Source: Lautropia sp. SCN 69-89 | Lineage (GTDB): Bacteria > Pseudomonadota > Gammaproteobacteria > Burkholderiales > Burkholderiaceae_E | Direction of reading: 5' to 3' | DNA: 64,000 nt | NCBI GenBank assembly: GCA_001724855.1 | Contig: MEED01000020.1 | Span: forward strand, 1-64,000 | Shown: in pieces, positions 22,845 to 32,431 of the stretch | How the letters are laid out: each line of letters opens with the position of its first letter | How positions within the stretch are numbered: the first letter of the stretch is position 1 | The notes under the pieces: model-generated | Told to the model about the DNA's origin: nothing | The model's database searches: none | Seen by the model: the letters and a program-made list of their open reading frames with translations, nothing else | Translations under genes and position numbers: made by a program

Positions 22845-23954
22845 ATGCGAAGCGTCATGCACAAATCATCCGGCATCATCGCCATCGAACTGCAGTACGC
22901 GCTGTCGGCATCCGGCGGGGGGCATCTGCGCAACCCGTTCTTCGACGTGCTCGGCGCGATCAGGCACGAAGGCTCGATCGCGGCAGCCGCCCGCAAGCTC
23001 GACTGGTCGTATCGCCACCTGTGGGGTTACCTGAAGGACCAGGAGAAGCGGCTCGACCGCGCACTGGTGCACTGGGACAAGGGGCGCGCGGCGCGCCTGA
23101 CCGAGTTCGCCGAGAAGCTGCTGTGGGCCGAGACGCGGATCCGGGCGCGGCTTGCGCCGCAGGTCGAGAACCTCGCCACCGAGATCGGCCGCGAGCTGTC
23201 GATCGCCTTCAACGACGCGGTGCAGATCGCCAGCTGCGTGGCGAGCCACGACCTGTCGCTGCCACTGCTCAAGCGCCTGTGCCAGACCGAGCGCGAGTTG
23301 CTGCTCGACCTGCGCTACGAGGGGAGCATCGAGGCGCTCCGGCAGATGCGCCAGGGCCACTGCGCATTCGCGGGCATCCACCTGCCGCTGTCGCGACCCG
23401 AGCTCGCGCAGCGCGGCTCCAAAGTGCATCGCGCGTTCGGGCCGCTGCTGCGGCTCGGGCGCGAGAAACTGATCCGCGTCGCGCACCGCACGCAGGGCCT
23501 GTTCGTGGCCCAGGGCAACCCGCTGGCGGTACGCGGCATCGAAGACCTGGCGCGACTGCGATTCGTCAACCGTGCGCCGAGCACCGGCACGCGCGCCCTC
23601 CTCGAGGAGCTGCTCGAGCGCCACCGCGTCGACCCGTCGACGATCCGCGGCTTCAACCACGAGGAAGCCAACCATCTGGCCGTTGCGGCCGCGGTCGCCT
23701 CCGGCGCCGCCGACGCAGGCTTCGGCATCCAGGCGGCGGCAACCGGAAAGAGCATCGACTTCGTCCCGCTCGTGGTCGAAGACTATTTCCTGGTCTGCGA
23801 GCGCGAGACGCTCGACACGCCGGCCGCGCAGGCGCTGGTGTCGCTGCTCGCTTCGGAGGGCTGGCGCGAGCAGGTCGCCCGACTGGCGGGTTACTCGGCG
23901 CAGGGTGCCGGCGAGATCGTCTCGCTCAGACGGACGCTACCCTGGTATCGCTAG
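22845..23954 (+). CDS. Transcriptional regulator with ModE-type HTH and C-terminal PBP-like domain
   Basis: About 369 aa. The N-terminal winged helix resembles the ModE/LysR HTH (AIRHEGSIAAAARKLDWSYR, about residues 37-56). The C-terminal region resembles a periplasmic-binding-protein ligand domain (FAGIHLPLSR, LAVRGIEDLARLRFVNR, STGTRALLEELL, VASGAADAGFGIQAAA). Regulators of this architecture are often found beside molybdate transport and molybdoenzyme genes; ligand here not known. The start could be ATG 22845 or ATG 22857; neither has a strong Shine-Dalgarno. It diverges from the FecCD-type importer and lies upstream of modABCE, so either could be its target. Confidence 0.8.
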   Translation: MRSVMHKSSGIIAIELQYALSASGGGHLRNPFFDVLGAIRHEGSIAAAARKLDWSYRHLWGYLKDQEKRLDRALVHWDKGRAARLTEFAEKLLWAETRIRARLAPQVENLATEIGRELSIAFNDAVQIASCVASHDLSLPLLKRLCQTERELLLDLRYEGSIEALRQMRQGHCAFAGIHLPLSRPELAQRGSKVHRAFGPLLRLGREKLIRVAHRTQGLFVAQGNPLAVRGIEDLARLRFVNRAPSTGTRALLEELLERHRVDPSTIRGFNHEEANHLAVAAAVASGAADAGFGIQAAATGKSIDFVPLVVEDYFLVCERETLDTPAAQALVSLLASEGWREQVARLAGYSAQGAGEIVSLRRTLPWYR

Positions 23955-23970
23955 CAGTGGCAGGCCGTAC

Positions 23971-23994
23971 CGTCATATAAATCAATATATTTCG
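23971..23994. promoter_or_regulatory. ModE-like operator, site 1
   Basis: 24-bp palindrome of form CG-N2-ATATA-N6-TATAT-N2-CG with fully matching arms, standing out as AT-rich in this GC-rich region, 17 bp after the regulator stop codon and about 150 bp before modA. It shares exact geometry with the site at 24062. Known ModE operators are AT-rich inverted repeats of this kind; binding is inferred. Confidence 0.55.
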
Positions 23995-24050
23995 CATTCG
24001 AGCGCTCCTGAGCGCCCTGCGCAACGCCAGTCGTGGCTGATGGCCGCCGA

Positions 24051-24085
24051 TTCACGGTGACCGTGATATATGCTTTAATATCGCC
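24051..24085 (+). promoter_or_regulatory. modA promoter with overlapping ModE-like operator and 15-bp palindrome
   Basis: -35 TTCACG (24051-24056), 17-bp spacer, -10 TTTAAT (24074-24079). The second ModE-like box (24062-24085, CG-N2-ATATA-N6-AATAT) covers the -10 element, which suits repression when molybdate is plentiful. A separate perfect 15-bp palindrome, TCACGGTGACCGTGA (24052-24066), covers the -35 and may be the site of another regulator, for example the adjacent ModE-HTH/PBP protein. Confidence 0.6.
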
Positions 24086-24124
24086 ATAGCTCGTTCCGCC
24101 CAACTCTCCGGAGGTCGACTCGCC

Positions 24125-24880
24125 GTGGCAGCCAGGTTCCATCGGGCGCTCGCGCTCCTTCTCGCATCGGCGTTGCCGGTGGCCGCGATGGCTGCCGACC
24201 TGACGGTGTCCGCCGCCGCGAGCCTGACCAATGCATTCCGGGAACTGGCGCCGCTGTTCGAAACGGCGAACCCCGGCACCAGGGTGCAGTTGAACTTCGG
24301 TGCCTCGGGCGCGCTGCTGCAGCAGATCGCCAAGGGCGCGCCGGCCGACGTCTTCGCCAGCGCCGACCAGGAAACGATGGATCAGGCGCAGAAGCAGGGC
24401 CTGTTGCAGGCCGCGCAACGGCGCGACTTCGTCTCCAACGCGCTGGCGGTGATCGTTCCGGCCGCCGCGGCGAAAGTGCCCAGGAGCGTGGCCGACCTGG
24501 CCGACCCTGCGTATGCGCGCATCGCGATCGGCCTGCCGGCGAGCGTGCCGGTCGGCCGCTACACGAAGAGCGTGCTCGAGGCAGCCAACCTGTGGGCCGC
24601 GATCGAGCCGAAGATGATCGGTGCGAACAACGTTCGCCAGGCGCTCGATTACGTCGCGCGCGCGGAGGTCGACGCCGGCTTCGTTTATGCGACCGACGCC
24701 GCGCTGATGCCCGACAAGGTCCGGGTCGCGCTGACGGTGCCTACCACGCGGCCGATTCTCTATCCGGTCGCACCGCTCACGGCGGCGCCGAACGCCGCCA
24801 TGGCGCAGCGCTTCGTCGAGTTCCTCGCGAGCCCCGCGGCGCAGGCAGTGCTGGCCCGATACGGGTTCGGCAGACCCTGA
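24125..24880 (+). CDS. modA: Molybdate-binding periplasmic protein
   Basis: High-affinity binding protein of the ModABC molybdate/tungstate importer. 251 aa with a Sec signal peptide (residues 1-23, hydrophobic LALLLASALPVAAMAA). The mature start DLTVSAAASLTNAF, NFGASGALLQQI, GAPADVFASAD and the VPVGRYTKSVLE segment are hallmarks of ModA, including the Ser and Tyr residues that bind the oxyanion. GTG start at 24125 with GGAGG ten bases upstream. It heads modA-modB-modC-modE. Confidence 0.95.
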   Translation: MAARFHRALALLLASALPVAAMAADLTVSAAASLTNAFRELAPLFETANPGTRVQLNFGASGALLQQIAKGAPADVFASADQETMDQAQKQGLLQAAQRRDFVSNALAVIVPAAAAKVPRSVADLADPAYARIAIGLPASVPVGRYTKSVLEAANLWAAIEPKMIGANNVRQALDYVARAEVDAGFVYATDAALMPDKVRVALTVPTTRPILYPVAPLTAAPNAAMAQRFVEFLASPAAQAVLARYGFGRP

Positions 24881-24897
24881 TCGCCCTGGCCGACACG

Positions 24898-25572
24898 ATG
24901 GACGGCGCCTGGATCGCCCTGCTGCTCACACTGAAGGTGGCGGGCTGGGCCACGGCGATCAACCTGGTCCTGGGCATCGGCGTCGGCTACGCGATGGCCC
25001 ATGGCCGCTTTCCGGGGCGCGACCTGCTCGATGCCGCGCTCACGCTGCCGATGGTGATGCCTCCGACGGTGCTGGGCTACTACCTGCTGGTGCTCATCGG
25101 CAGCCACGGCCCGATCGGAGCATGGCTGCTCGAGCACTTCGGCATCCGGCTCATCTTCACCTGGCAGGCAGCGGTGATCGCAGCGGCGGTGGTGTCGTTT
25201 CCGCTGGTGTTCAAGGCCGCCCGCGCGGCATTCGAGCAGGTCGATCCGCAACTGGAGGACGCGGCGCGCACGCTCGGCACCGGCGAGGCCGCGGTGTTCT
25301 TCCGCGTCTCGCTGCCGCTGGCCTGGCGCGGCATCCTGGCCGGCCTGCTGCTGGCGTTCGCGCGTTCGCTCGGCGAGTTCGGCGCCACGCTGATGGTGGC
25401 CGGCAGCATCGCAGGCAAGACCCAGACGCTGTCGATCGCCGTCTACGAAGCGGTCCAGGCCGGCCAGGACGACGTCGCGAACTTCCTCGTCGCCGTCACC
25501 TCGATCACCTGCATCGCCGTGCTGCTGGGCGCGGGTCGACTGGTGCCGGGGCGCGTGCCGGCGCGAGCATGA
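24898..25572 (+). CDS. modB: Molybdate ABC transporter permease
   Basis: 224-aa inner-membrane permease with about five transmembrane segments. The family motif ARTLGTGEAAVFFRVSLPLAWRGILAG, a coupling helix EAA loop, and SLGEFGATLMVAG are clear. The ATG at 24898 lies 17 bp after the modA stop and lacks a strong Shine-Dalgarno; translation coupled to modA is possible, and an upstream non-ATG start cannot be excluded. Confidence 0.93.
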   Translation: MDGAWIALLLTLKVAGWATAINLVLGIGVGYAMAHGRFPGRDLLDAALTLPMVMPPTVLGYYLLVLIGSHGPIGAWLLEHFGIRLIFTWQAAVIAAAVVSFPLVFKAARAAFEQVDPQLEDAARTLGTGEAAVFFRVSLPLAWRGILAGLLLAFARSLGEFGATLMVAGSIAGKTQTLSIAVYEAVQAGQDDVANFLVAVTSITCIAVLLGAGRLVPGRVPARA

Positions 25573-25582
25573 GGCGCGCATC

Positions 25583-26284
25583 GTGATCTGGGACATCGCG
25601 CTGCGCAAGCTGCTCCGGCACGCCGGCACGAGCTTCGAACTCGACGTGCGCTTCGCCAGCGACGCGCCGCGGCTGGCGCTCTTCGGCCCGTCGGGCGCCG
25701 GCAAGACGCTGACGCTGAAGACGATCGCCGGAATCGTGCGCCCCGATGCTGCGCGCATCTGCGTGGCCGGCCGGGTGCTGCACGATACCGCCCACGGGCT
25801 GCGGCTGTCGCCGCAACAGCGGCGCCTCGGATACCTGTTCCAGGACTACGCACTGTTCCCCCACCTCACCGTGCGGCAGAACATCGCATTCGGCCGCCGG
25901 GCCGGCTGGCGCAACCCGGGACACGCGAGCACCGACGAAGCGGTCGAGCGCTGGATCGCCGCGTTTCGCCTCGAAAACGTGGCCGGCCATCATCCGCACC
26001 AGCTTTCGGGCGGGCAGCGCCAGCGCACCGCGCTGGCGCGGGCGCTGGTCAACGAGCCATCCGCGCTGCTGCTCGACGAACCGTTCGCCGCGCTGGACAT
26101 GGGACTGCGCAAACGGCTGCGCAGCGAGCTCGTCGAGTTGCAGGCCCAGCTCGGCCTGCCCCTGCTGCTGATCACGCACGACCTCGACGACGTGCGCGCG
26201 CTGGACGCCGAAGTCGTCCACCTGCAGCGCGGCCGCGTGGTCGAGGATTCGCCAATGCCGGAAGCACGCCATGCCCAGGCGTAG
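25583..26284 (+). CDS. modC: Molybdate ABC transporter ATP-binding protein (short form)
   Basis: ATPase of the molybdate importer. 233 aa with Walker A GPSGAGKTLT, Q-loop LFQDYALF, signature LSGGQRQRTALARAL, Walker B LLLDEPFAALD and switch His (LLITHDLDD). It lacks the C-terminal Mop/TOBE domain that gives E. coli ModC its roughly 350 aa, so molybdate feedback through that domain is absent here. GTG start at 25583. The 3' end overlaps the modE start by 14 bp. Confidence 0.92.
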   Translation: MIWDIALRKLLRHAGTSFELDVRFASDAPRLALFGPSGAGKTLTLKTIAGIVRPDAARICVAGRVLHDTAHGLRLSPQQRRLGYLFQDYALFPHLTVRQNIAFGRRAGWRNPGHASTDEAVERWIAAFRLENVAGHHPHQLSGGQRQRTALARALVNEPSALLLDEPFAALDMGLRKRLRSELVELQAQLGLPLLLITHDLDDVRALDAEVVHLQRGRVVEDSPMPEARHAQA

Positions 26285-27089
26285 CAGGACACCGCGGCTC
26301 GAAGCCAGGGGTTCGTTGTGGATCACCGCGAACGGTGAAAGCCTGGGCGGTCACGGCCGCATGGCGCTGCTTCGCGCGGTGGCCGAGCAGGGCTCGATCA
26401 CGCAGGCGGCCAGGGCCTTCGGAATCAGCTACAAGGCGGCATGGGATGCGATCGACGCGATGAACCGCGTTGCCGGCGAAGACCTGGTCGAGCGCAGCAG
26501 TGGCGGCCGCGGCGGCGGCTCGACGCGGCTCACCGAGCACGGCCGGCGCCTGCTGGAGCGCTATGCACAGGTCGACGCCGTGCACCAGCGCTTCGTGAAG
26601 CTGCTCGCCGACGAGGCCTTCGACCTGTCGCACCCGTTCTCGGTGCTCGATGTCCTGAACCTGAAGACCACCGCCCGCAACCAGTTCACCGGGACGGTCA
26701 CCGCGATGCGCTCGGGCGCCGTCAACGATGAAGTCGAACTCACGCTGCCCGGCGGCACGCGCCTGGTGGCGATCGTCACTCGCGAGAGCGTCGACGCGCT
26801 GGGGCTGCGGATCCAGCAACCCGCCGTCGCGCTGATCCAGGCCGCCAACGTGGTGCTGGCCACCCATATCGGGCAGGCGAGGCTGTCGACGCGCAACCAG
26901 TTGCACGGCACCGTGCGTTCGGTGAGGCCGGGAGCGGTGAACGCCGAGGTGACGCTCGACATCGACGGCGGCGGGCAGATCGTGGCGATGGTCACCGGAG
27001 CGAGCGTCGGGGAACTAGGCTTGGCCGCCGGCGTGCGCGCCGCCGCGCTGGTCAAGGCGCCGGACGTGATCCTCGCCGTGGCCAGCTGA
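26271..27089 (+). CDS. modE: Molybdate-responsive transcriptional regulator ModE
   Basis: 272-aa molybdate sensor and DNA-binding protein. The N-terminal winged helix (GRMALLRAVAEQGSITQAAR, then FGISYKAAWDAIDAMN) precedes two tandem Mop domains (about 135-200 and 208-272, each with the (K/T)xRNQ start and a SAVNDEV-like motif) that bind molybdate. It overlaps modC by 14 bp, so modA-B-C-E is one transcript and ModE probably represses its own operon through the AT-rich boxes at 23971 and 24062. It may also act on the cox genes, but no similar box was seen upstream of coxS. Confidence 0.93.
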   Translation: MPRRSRTPRLEARGSLWITANGESLGGHGRMALLRAVAEQGSITQAARAFGISYKAAWDAIDAMNRVAGEDLVERSSGGRGGGSTRLTEHGRRLLERYAQVDAVHQRFVKLLADEAFDLSHPFSVLDVLNLKTTARNQFTGTVTAMRSGAVNDEVELTLPGGTRLVAIVTRESVDALGLRIQQPAVALIQAANVVLATHIGQARLSTRNQLHGTVRSVRPGAVNAEVTLDIDGGGQIVAMVTGASVGELGLAAGVRAAALVKAPDVILAVAS

Positions 27090-27167
27090 GCGGCAGCCCG
27101 CCCTCGCAGGGGCGGTGACCCTCCCCCGGCCACTGCAGGATCGGCGTCACCCGACGCGCGCAGGCTG

Positions 27168-27208
27168 AAAAAAAACCGAGCGTCGGGATTCGGGCTTCCT
27201 TCGCTCGG
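27168..27208 (-). terminator. Intrinsic terminator downstream of mrp/apbC
   Basis: On the minus strand a 7-bp stem (CCGAGCG ... CGCTCGG, 27202-27208 with 27176-27182) is followed by eight T (27175-27168). It lies about 150 bp past the apbC stop codon. The 269-bp gap from modE to apbC otherwise shows only weak GC hairpins. Confidence 0.7.
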
Positions 27209-27358
27209 CGAGGCGGAGACAACTGAGACACCCCCGGCCAGCCACGACGCGCCGCACGGGCGGCGGCCGACTGAGGGTTTACACCTATGATGCTACGCCG
27301 GCCGGCGCGAAAAGCAAGTCGTCCGAACGGCCGAGGGTCGTCGGCCGCCGGAGCGCGA

Positions 27359-28447
27359 TCAGGTGTTCTGCACCACGATCGACGGGATCTTCAGGCTCAT
27401 GTCGCGCGCCTTCTCGGCGATCTTGACCGCGACGCGGCGTGCAATCTGCCGGTAGATCGCCGCGACCTCGCTGTCGGGGTCGGCGACGACCGTGGGCTTG
27501 CCCGAATCGGCCTGCTCGCGGATGCGGATGTCGAGCGGCAGTCCGCCGAGGTATTCGATGTCGTATTCCTTCGCCATCCGCTCGCCGCCGCCCTGGCCGA
27601 AGATGTGCTCCGCATGGCCGCAGTTCGAGCAGACGTGGATCGCCATGTTCTCGACGATGCCGAGGATCGGCACGCCGACCTTCTCGAACATCTTCAGGCC
27701 CTTGCGCGCGTCGATCAGCGCGATGTCCTGCGGCGTGGTGACGATGACCGCGCCGGTCACCGGGATCTTCTGGGCGAGGGTCAGGTGGATGTCGCCGGTG
27801 CCCGGGGGCATGTCGATCACGAGGTAGTCGAGGTCGCGCCAGTTGGTGTCGCGCAGCAACTGCTCGAGCGCCTGCGTGACCATCGGACCGCGCCAGACCA
27901 TCGGGGTGTCGAGGTCGATCATGAAGCCGATGGAACTGGCCTGGATGCCGTGTCCCTCCATCGGCTCGAGCGTCTTGCCGTCGCGCGACTCGGGGCGTCC
28001 GGTGATGCCGAGCATCGTCGGCTGCGACGGGCCGTAGATGTCGGCGTCGAGCATGCCCACGCTCGCGCCCTCGGCAGCCAGCGCCAGCGCGAGGTTCACC
28101 GCGGTGGTGCTCTTGCCCACGCCGCCCTTGCCCGAAGCGACCGCGATGATGTTCTTGACGCCGGGCAGCGTCTTGACGCCGCGCTGCACCGAGTGCGCGA
28201 CGATCTTCTGGTAGACGTTGGCCGACACGTTGGTCACGCCCGGCAGCGCGCGCAGCGCCGCCACCACCTGCCGGCGGATCGGCTCGATCTGGCTGCGGGC
28301 CGGATAGCCGAGCTCGACGTCGACCGCCACCTCGCCGCCTTCGACCCGCACGTTGCGGACCTCCCGGCTCGCCACCAGGTCTTTCTGGGTATTGGGATCG
28401 ACGATGGCCTTCAGGGCCTCGTTCACCTGCTCGACAGTCACGCTCAT
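27359..28447 (-). CDS. apbC: Iron-sulfur cluster carrier P-loop ATPase (Mrp/ApbC)
   Basis: 362-aa carrier that binds and transfers [4Fe-4S] clusters in the cytoplasm. The N-terminal MIP18/DUF59 domain (residues 1-85) is followed by a deviant Walker A (SGKGGVGKSTTAVNLA), DADIYGPSQP, and the CxxC cluster ligand (HVCSNCGH). The ATG at 28447 (MSVTVEQVNEAL) is preferred over an upstream ATG (28480) because the family starts there. It diverges from metG across a 141-bp gap, a common Burkholderiales arrangement. Confidence 0.95.
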   Translation of the reverse strand: MSVTVEQVNEALKAIVDPNTQKDLVASREVRNVRVEGGEVAVDVELGYPARSQIEPIRRQVVAALRALPGVTNVSANVYQKIVAHSVQRGVKTLPGVKNIIAVASGKGGVGKSTTAVNLALALAAEGASVGMLDADIYGPSQPTMLGITGRPESRDGKTLEPMEGHGIQASSIGFMIDLDTPMVWRGPMVTQALEQLLRDTNWRDLDYLVIDMPPGTGDIHLTLAQKIPVTGAVIVTTPQDIALIDARKGLKMFEKVGVPILGIVENMAIHVCSNCGHAEHIFGQGGGERMAKEYDIEYLGGLPLDIRIREQADSGKPTVVADPDSEVAAIYRQIARRVAVKIAEKARDMSLKIPSIVVQNT

Positions 28448-28588
28448 GTCTGCACTCTGGATGTTGGGGAGGGCACGCAAAACGGGAAGTCTAATCGAAG
28501 CCGTCGCGGGCTCCTCGACATACCCCGGACGGCGTCAGGCCCCCTGCTAGACTGACAGGTTTTCGCGGACCCGCCCCTGCGCCAAGCC
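28448..28588. promoter_or_regulatory. Divergent apbC/metG promoter region
   Basis: Two TAGACT -10-like hexamers point outwards: 28488-28493 on the minus strand for apbC and 28548-28553 on the plus strand for metG. Neither has a convincing -35. No riboswitch or T-box was recognised ahead of metG. Confidence 0.35.
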
Positions 28589-30721
28589 ATGACCGCTCCT
28601 GCCCGCACGCTCTTCGTGACGACCGCGCTGCCGTACGCGAACGGCCCGTTCCACATCGGCCACATCATGGAGTACATCCAGGCCGACATCTGGGTGCGCT
28701 TCCAGCGCATGCGCGGGCACACCGTGCACTTCGTCGGCGCCGACGACGCGCACGGCGCCCCGATCATGATCGCCGCCGAGAAGGAGGGGCTCAGTCCGCA
28801 GGACTTCGTCGCGCGCATCGCCGCCGGCCGCAAGGCCTACCTCGACGGCTTCCACATCAGCTTCGATCACTGGCACAGCACCGACTCGCCCGAGAACACC
28901 GAGCTGTCGCAGTCGATCTACCGCGGCCTGAAGGCGAACGGCCTGATCGACGTGCGTCGCATCGAGCAGTTCTTCGACCCGGTCAAGGGCATGTTCCTGC
29001 CCGACCGCTACATCAAGGGCGAGTGCCCGGCCTGTGGCGCGAAAGACCAGTATGGCGACTCGTGCGAGGCCTGTGGATCGGTCTACTCGCCCACGGAGCT
29101 GAAGAACCCCTATTCGGCGCTGTCGGGCGCGCAACCCGAACTGCGTTCCTCCGATCACTACTTCTTCAGGCTGTCGGACCCGCGCTGCCAGGCGTTCCTT
29201 CGCGAGTGGACTGCCGGCACCGACCGGCACGGCGAGCCGCGGCTGCAGCCCGAGGTGCTCGCCAAGGCGCAGGAATGGCTGGGCGACGCAGCCGAGGGCG
29301 GATCGCTGGCCGACTGGGACATCTCGCGCGACGCGCCCTATTTCGGCATCGAGATCCCCGATGCGCCGGGCAAGTACTTCTACGTCTGGCTCGACGCGCC
29401 GATCGGCTACCTGGCGTCGCTGAAAGCGCACTGCGCGAAGCACGGCATCGACTTCCAGGCGCTGCTCGCCGACCCGGCCACCGAGCAGGTGCACTTCATC
29501 GGCAAGGACATCATCTACTTCCACGTGCTGTTCTGGCCGGCCACGCTGAAGTTCGGCGGCCACAAGACACCCGATCGCGTCAACGTGCACGGCTTCATCA
29601 CGGTGAGCGGCGAGAAGATGAGCAAGAGCCGCGGCACCGGCATCTCGCCGCTGCGCTACCTCGAGATCGGCATGAACCCCGAGTGGCTGCGCTACTACAT
29701 CGCGGCCAAGCTCAATGCGCGCGTCGAAGACGTCGACTTCAATCCCGACGACTTCGTCGCGCGGGTCAACAGCGACCTGGTCGGCAAGTACGTGAACATC
29801 GCGAGCCGCGCCGCGAACTTCGTGAACCGGCACTTCGAGGGCAAGCTGGCCGCGCTCGCCGCCGACGCAGCCGACCCGCACACGGCCCGTGTGGCCGAGC
29901 TCGAAGCCGCGGTGGCCGCCGCCTACGAGGGCCGCGAATTCGGTCGCGCGATCCGGCTGGTGATGGGCTACGCGGACGAAGTCAACCAGTACTTCGACGC
30001 GAACAAGCCGTGGGAGCTCGCGAAGGATCCGGCGCGGCGCGACGCGCTGCACGAGGTGTGCTCGCGCTGCCTGCTCGCGTTCCACCGGATGACGATCCTG
30101 CTCAAGCCGATCCTGCCGGCCACTGCCGCGCGGGTCGAGGCGTTCTTCGGCACGCCCGACCTGCGCTGGGACGACCTCGGCGTGCGCGCCGGCACCGCCT
30201 CGCCGGCGCGCCAGATCGGCCGCTACGAGCACCTGATGACCCGCGTCGACCCGAAGTCGTTCGACGCGCTGTTCGAACTGCCCGCGCCGGCCCCGGCGCC
30301 AGCACCTGCCGCCGGCGCCGCCACGGCTTCGGGCGAAGGCGCTGGCGCCGCGCCCCCGGGCCCGCAGCCCGCCGCGGCCGCGCCGGTCTCGATCGACGCG
30401 TTCGCGAAGCTCGACCTGCGCGTGGCGCGCATCGTCGCCGCCGAGGCGGTCGAGGGCTCGGACAAGCTGCTGCGGCTCACGCTCGATCTCGGCGAAGGGC
30501 GTACGCGCACCGTCTTCTCCGGAATCAAGGCCGCCTACGCGCCTGACGGCCTGGTCGGCCGGATGACGGTGGTCATCGCGAATCTCGCGCCGCGCAAGAT
30601 GAAGTTCGGCGTCTCCGAGGGCATGGTGCTGTCGGCGTCGGCCGACGATCCGGCGCAGCCCGCAGCGCTGTTCCTGCTCGACGTCGACGAAGGCGCGCAG
30701 CCGGGCATGAAGGTGCGGTGA
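28589..30721 (+). CDS. metG: Methionyl-tRNA synthetase
   Basis: 710-aa class I synthetase that charges tRNA-Met. It has the HIGH-type motif ([10 protein letters not shown]), a CxxC zinc knuckle pair ([18 protein letters not shown]), the KMSKS loop ([11 protein letters not shown]), the anticodon-binding helical domain, an Ala/Pro-rich linker (about 565-600) and a C-terminal EMAP/tRNA-binding domain ([12 protein letters not shown] to the end) that dimerises the protein. The stop codon overlaps the GTG start of the SulP gene, so the two are coupled. Confidence 0.97.
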   Translation: MTAPARTLFVTTALPYANGPFHIGHIMEYIQADIWVRFQRMRGHTVHFVGADDAHGAPIMIAAEKEGLSPQDFVARIAAGRKAYLDGFHISFDHWHSTDSPENTELSQSIYRGLKANGLIDVRRIEQFFDPVKGMFLPDRYIKGECPACGAKDQYGDSCEACGSVYSPTELKNPYSALSGAQPELRSSDHYFFRLSDPRCQAFLREWTAGTDRHGEPRLQPEVLAKAQEWLGDAAEGGSLADWDISRDAPYFGIEIPDAPGKYFYVWLDAPIGYLASLKAHCAKHGIDFQALLADPATEQVHFIGKDIIYFHVLFWPATLKFGGHKTPDRVNVHGFITVSGEKMSKSRGTGISPLRYLEIGMNPEWLRYYIAAKLNARVEDVDFNPDDFVARVNSDLVGKYVNIASRAANFVNRHFEGKLAALAADAADPHTARVAELEAAVAAAYEGREFGRAIRLVMGYADEVNQYFDANKPWELAKDPARRDALHEVCSRCLLAFHRMTILLKPILPATAARVEAFFGTPDLRWDDLGVRAGTASPARQIGRYEHLMTRVDPKSFDALFELPAPAPAPAPAAGAATASGEGAGAAPPGPQPAAAAPVSIDAFAKLDLRVARIVAAEAVEGSDKLLRLTLDLGEGRTRTVFSGIKAAYAPDGLVGRMTVVIANLAPRKMKFGVSEGMVLSASADDPAQPAALFLLDVDEGAQPGMKVR

Positions 30722-32394
30722 GACTCGGCGAGTTCCGGTTCCGGCCGCGGCTCGTCGACAGCCTGCGCGGCTACACGAAGGGCGACCTGCGCGCCGACTT
30801 CGCCGCCGGCGTCACGGTCGGGGTGGTGGCGCTGCCGCTGGCGATGGCCTTCGGCATCGCCAGCGGCGTCGAGCCCGGCCAGGGCATCGTCACCGCGATC
30901 ATCGCCGGCTTCCTGATCGCCGCGCTCGGCGGCTCGAAGGTGCAGATCGGCGGGCCCGCCGGCGCCTTCGTCGTGCTGCTCTACGCGATCGTCGAGCGCT
31001 ACGGGGTGGCGAGCCTGCTCATCTCCACCTTCATGGCCGGCGTGCTGATGTTCGCGATGGGCGCGCTTCGGCTGGGCAACCTGATCCGCTTCATCCCGGT
31101 GTCGATCGTGATCGGCTTCACCAACGGCATCGCGGTGGTGATCGCGCTGCAGCAGGTGAAGGACTTCCTCGGCCTGTCGATCGCCAGGATGCCCGCCAAT
31201 TTCTTCTCGCAGATCGACGCGCTGTGGCAGGCGCGAGCCACACTGAACCCGACCGCGTTCGCGCTGGGCGCGGCATCGCTGGCGATCGTCGTCTTCTGGC
31301 CGAAGTCGTACGACGCGAATTCGGCGAACTGGCGCCGCTGGCTGGCGCGAGTGCCCGGCACCATCGTGGTGCTTCTGCTGGGCACGCTCGCGGTGTCGGT
31401 GGCAGGGCTGCAGGTCGAGACGATCGGCAGCCGTTTCGGGGGCATTCCCCAGGGGCTGCCCGCGTTCAGCCTGCCGCAATTCGACTGGGCGACCGCGCAG
31501 AACCTGGTGATGCCGACACTCTCGATCGCGCTGCTCGGCGCGATCGAGTCGTTGCTGTGCGCGCGCGTGGCCGACGGGCTGATCCACGACCGCCACGATC
31601 CGAACCAGGAACTGATGGCGCAGGGCGTCGCCAATTTCGTGGCGCCGTTCTTCGGCGGGATCGCGGCCACCGGCACCGTCGCGCGTACCGTGACCAACGT
31701 GCGCTCGGGCGCGCGCACGCCGATCGCGGGAATCGTGCACTCGGCCACGCTGCTGGCGATCGTGCTGGCGCTGGCGCCGCTGGCGCACGACATTCCGCTC
31801 GCGTCGCTGGCAGCGATCCTGCTGTTCGTCGCCTGGAACATGGGCGACTGGCGCGAGTTCGCGCGGCTGCGCTACTTCTCGCTGAGCTACCGGACGATCC
31901 TGCTGGCGACGTTCCTGCTCACCGTGGTGTTCGACCTGACGGTCGCGGTGCAGATCGGGCTGGTGCTCGCGAGCCTGTTCTTCATCCGGCGGATTTCCAC
32001 GCTCACGCGCGTCGAGCCGATCTCGCTGCCGGCCGACTACGCGGTCACCGCCTCGGGCAAGCGGGTCGCGGCCTGGCGGATCTTCGGCTCGCTGTTCTTC
32101 GGCTCGGTCACCCGGCTCGAGCAACTGCTCGACCCGGCGCAGCCGCTCGCCGACGTGGTGGTGCTCGAATTGCACCAGGTGATCAACCTCGACACGACCG
32201 GACTGGAAGCGCTGCGCAGCCTGTACCGGATGCTGCAGCGGCGCGGCGGCCGCCTGGTGATCGCCGAGCCGAACGAGCAGCCGCTGTCGCTGATGCGACG
32301 ATCGGGCTTCGTGGACGAAATCGGCGAGGGATCGGTGTTCGACGAACTGGACGCCGCGCTCACCGCGGTCGCGACGGAACGCGGCGCGCCATGA
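30718..32394 (+). CDS. SulP family anion transporter with STAS domain
   Basis: 558-aa inner-membrane transporter of the SLC26/SulP family: about 12-14 hydrophobic segments (residues 28-430), the family motif in [16 protein letters not shown], and a C-terminal STAS domain (about 440-550, with [11 protein letters not shown] as the nucleotide-binding-like loop). Substrates in this family include sulfate, bicarbonate (BicA, DauA-like) and dicarboxylates. Given the cbb operon 9 kb away a bicarbonate role is conceivable, but its position coupled to metG argues for nothing specific. GTG start, overlapping the metG stop (GTGA). Confidence 0.88.
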   Translation: MRLGEFRFRPRLVDSLRGYTKGDLRADFAAGVTVGVVALPLAMAFGIASGVEPGQGIVTAIIAGFLIAALGGSKVQIGGPAGAFVVLLYAIVERYGVASLLISTFMAGVLMFAMGALRLGNLIRFIPVSIVIGFTNGIAVVIALQQVKDFLGLSIARMPANFFSQIDALWQARATLNPTAFALGAASLAIVVFWPKSYDANSANWRRWLARVPGTIVVLLLGTLAVSVAGLQVETIGSRFGGIPQGLPAFSLPQFDWATAQNLVMPTLSIALLGAIESLLCARVADGLIHDRHDPNQELMAQGVANFVAPFFGGIAATGTVARTVTNVRSGARTPIAGIVHSATLLAIVLALAPLAHDIPLASLAAILLFVAWNMGDWREFARLRYFSLSYRTILLATFLLTVVFDLTVAVQIGLVLASLFFIRRISTLTRVEPISLPADYAVTASGKRVAAWRIFGSLFFGSVTRLEQLLDPAQPLADVVVLELHQVINLDTTGLEALRSLYRMLQRRGGRLVIAEPNEQPLSLMRRSGFVDEIGEGSVFDELDAALTAVATERGAP

Positions 32395-32431
32395 CCGGAT
32401 CGCTTAGAATCGCCCGCTGGAGAACCGCGCC

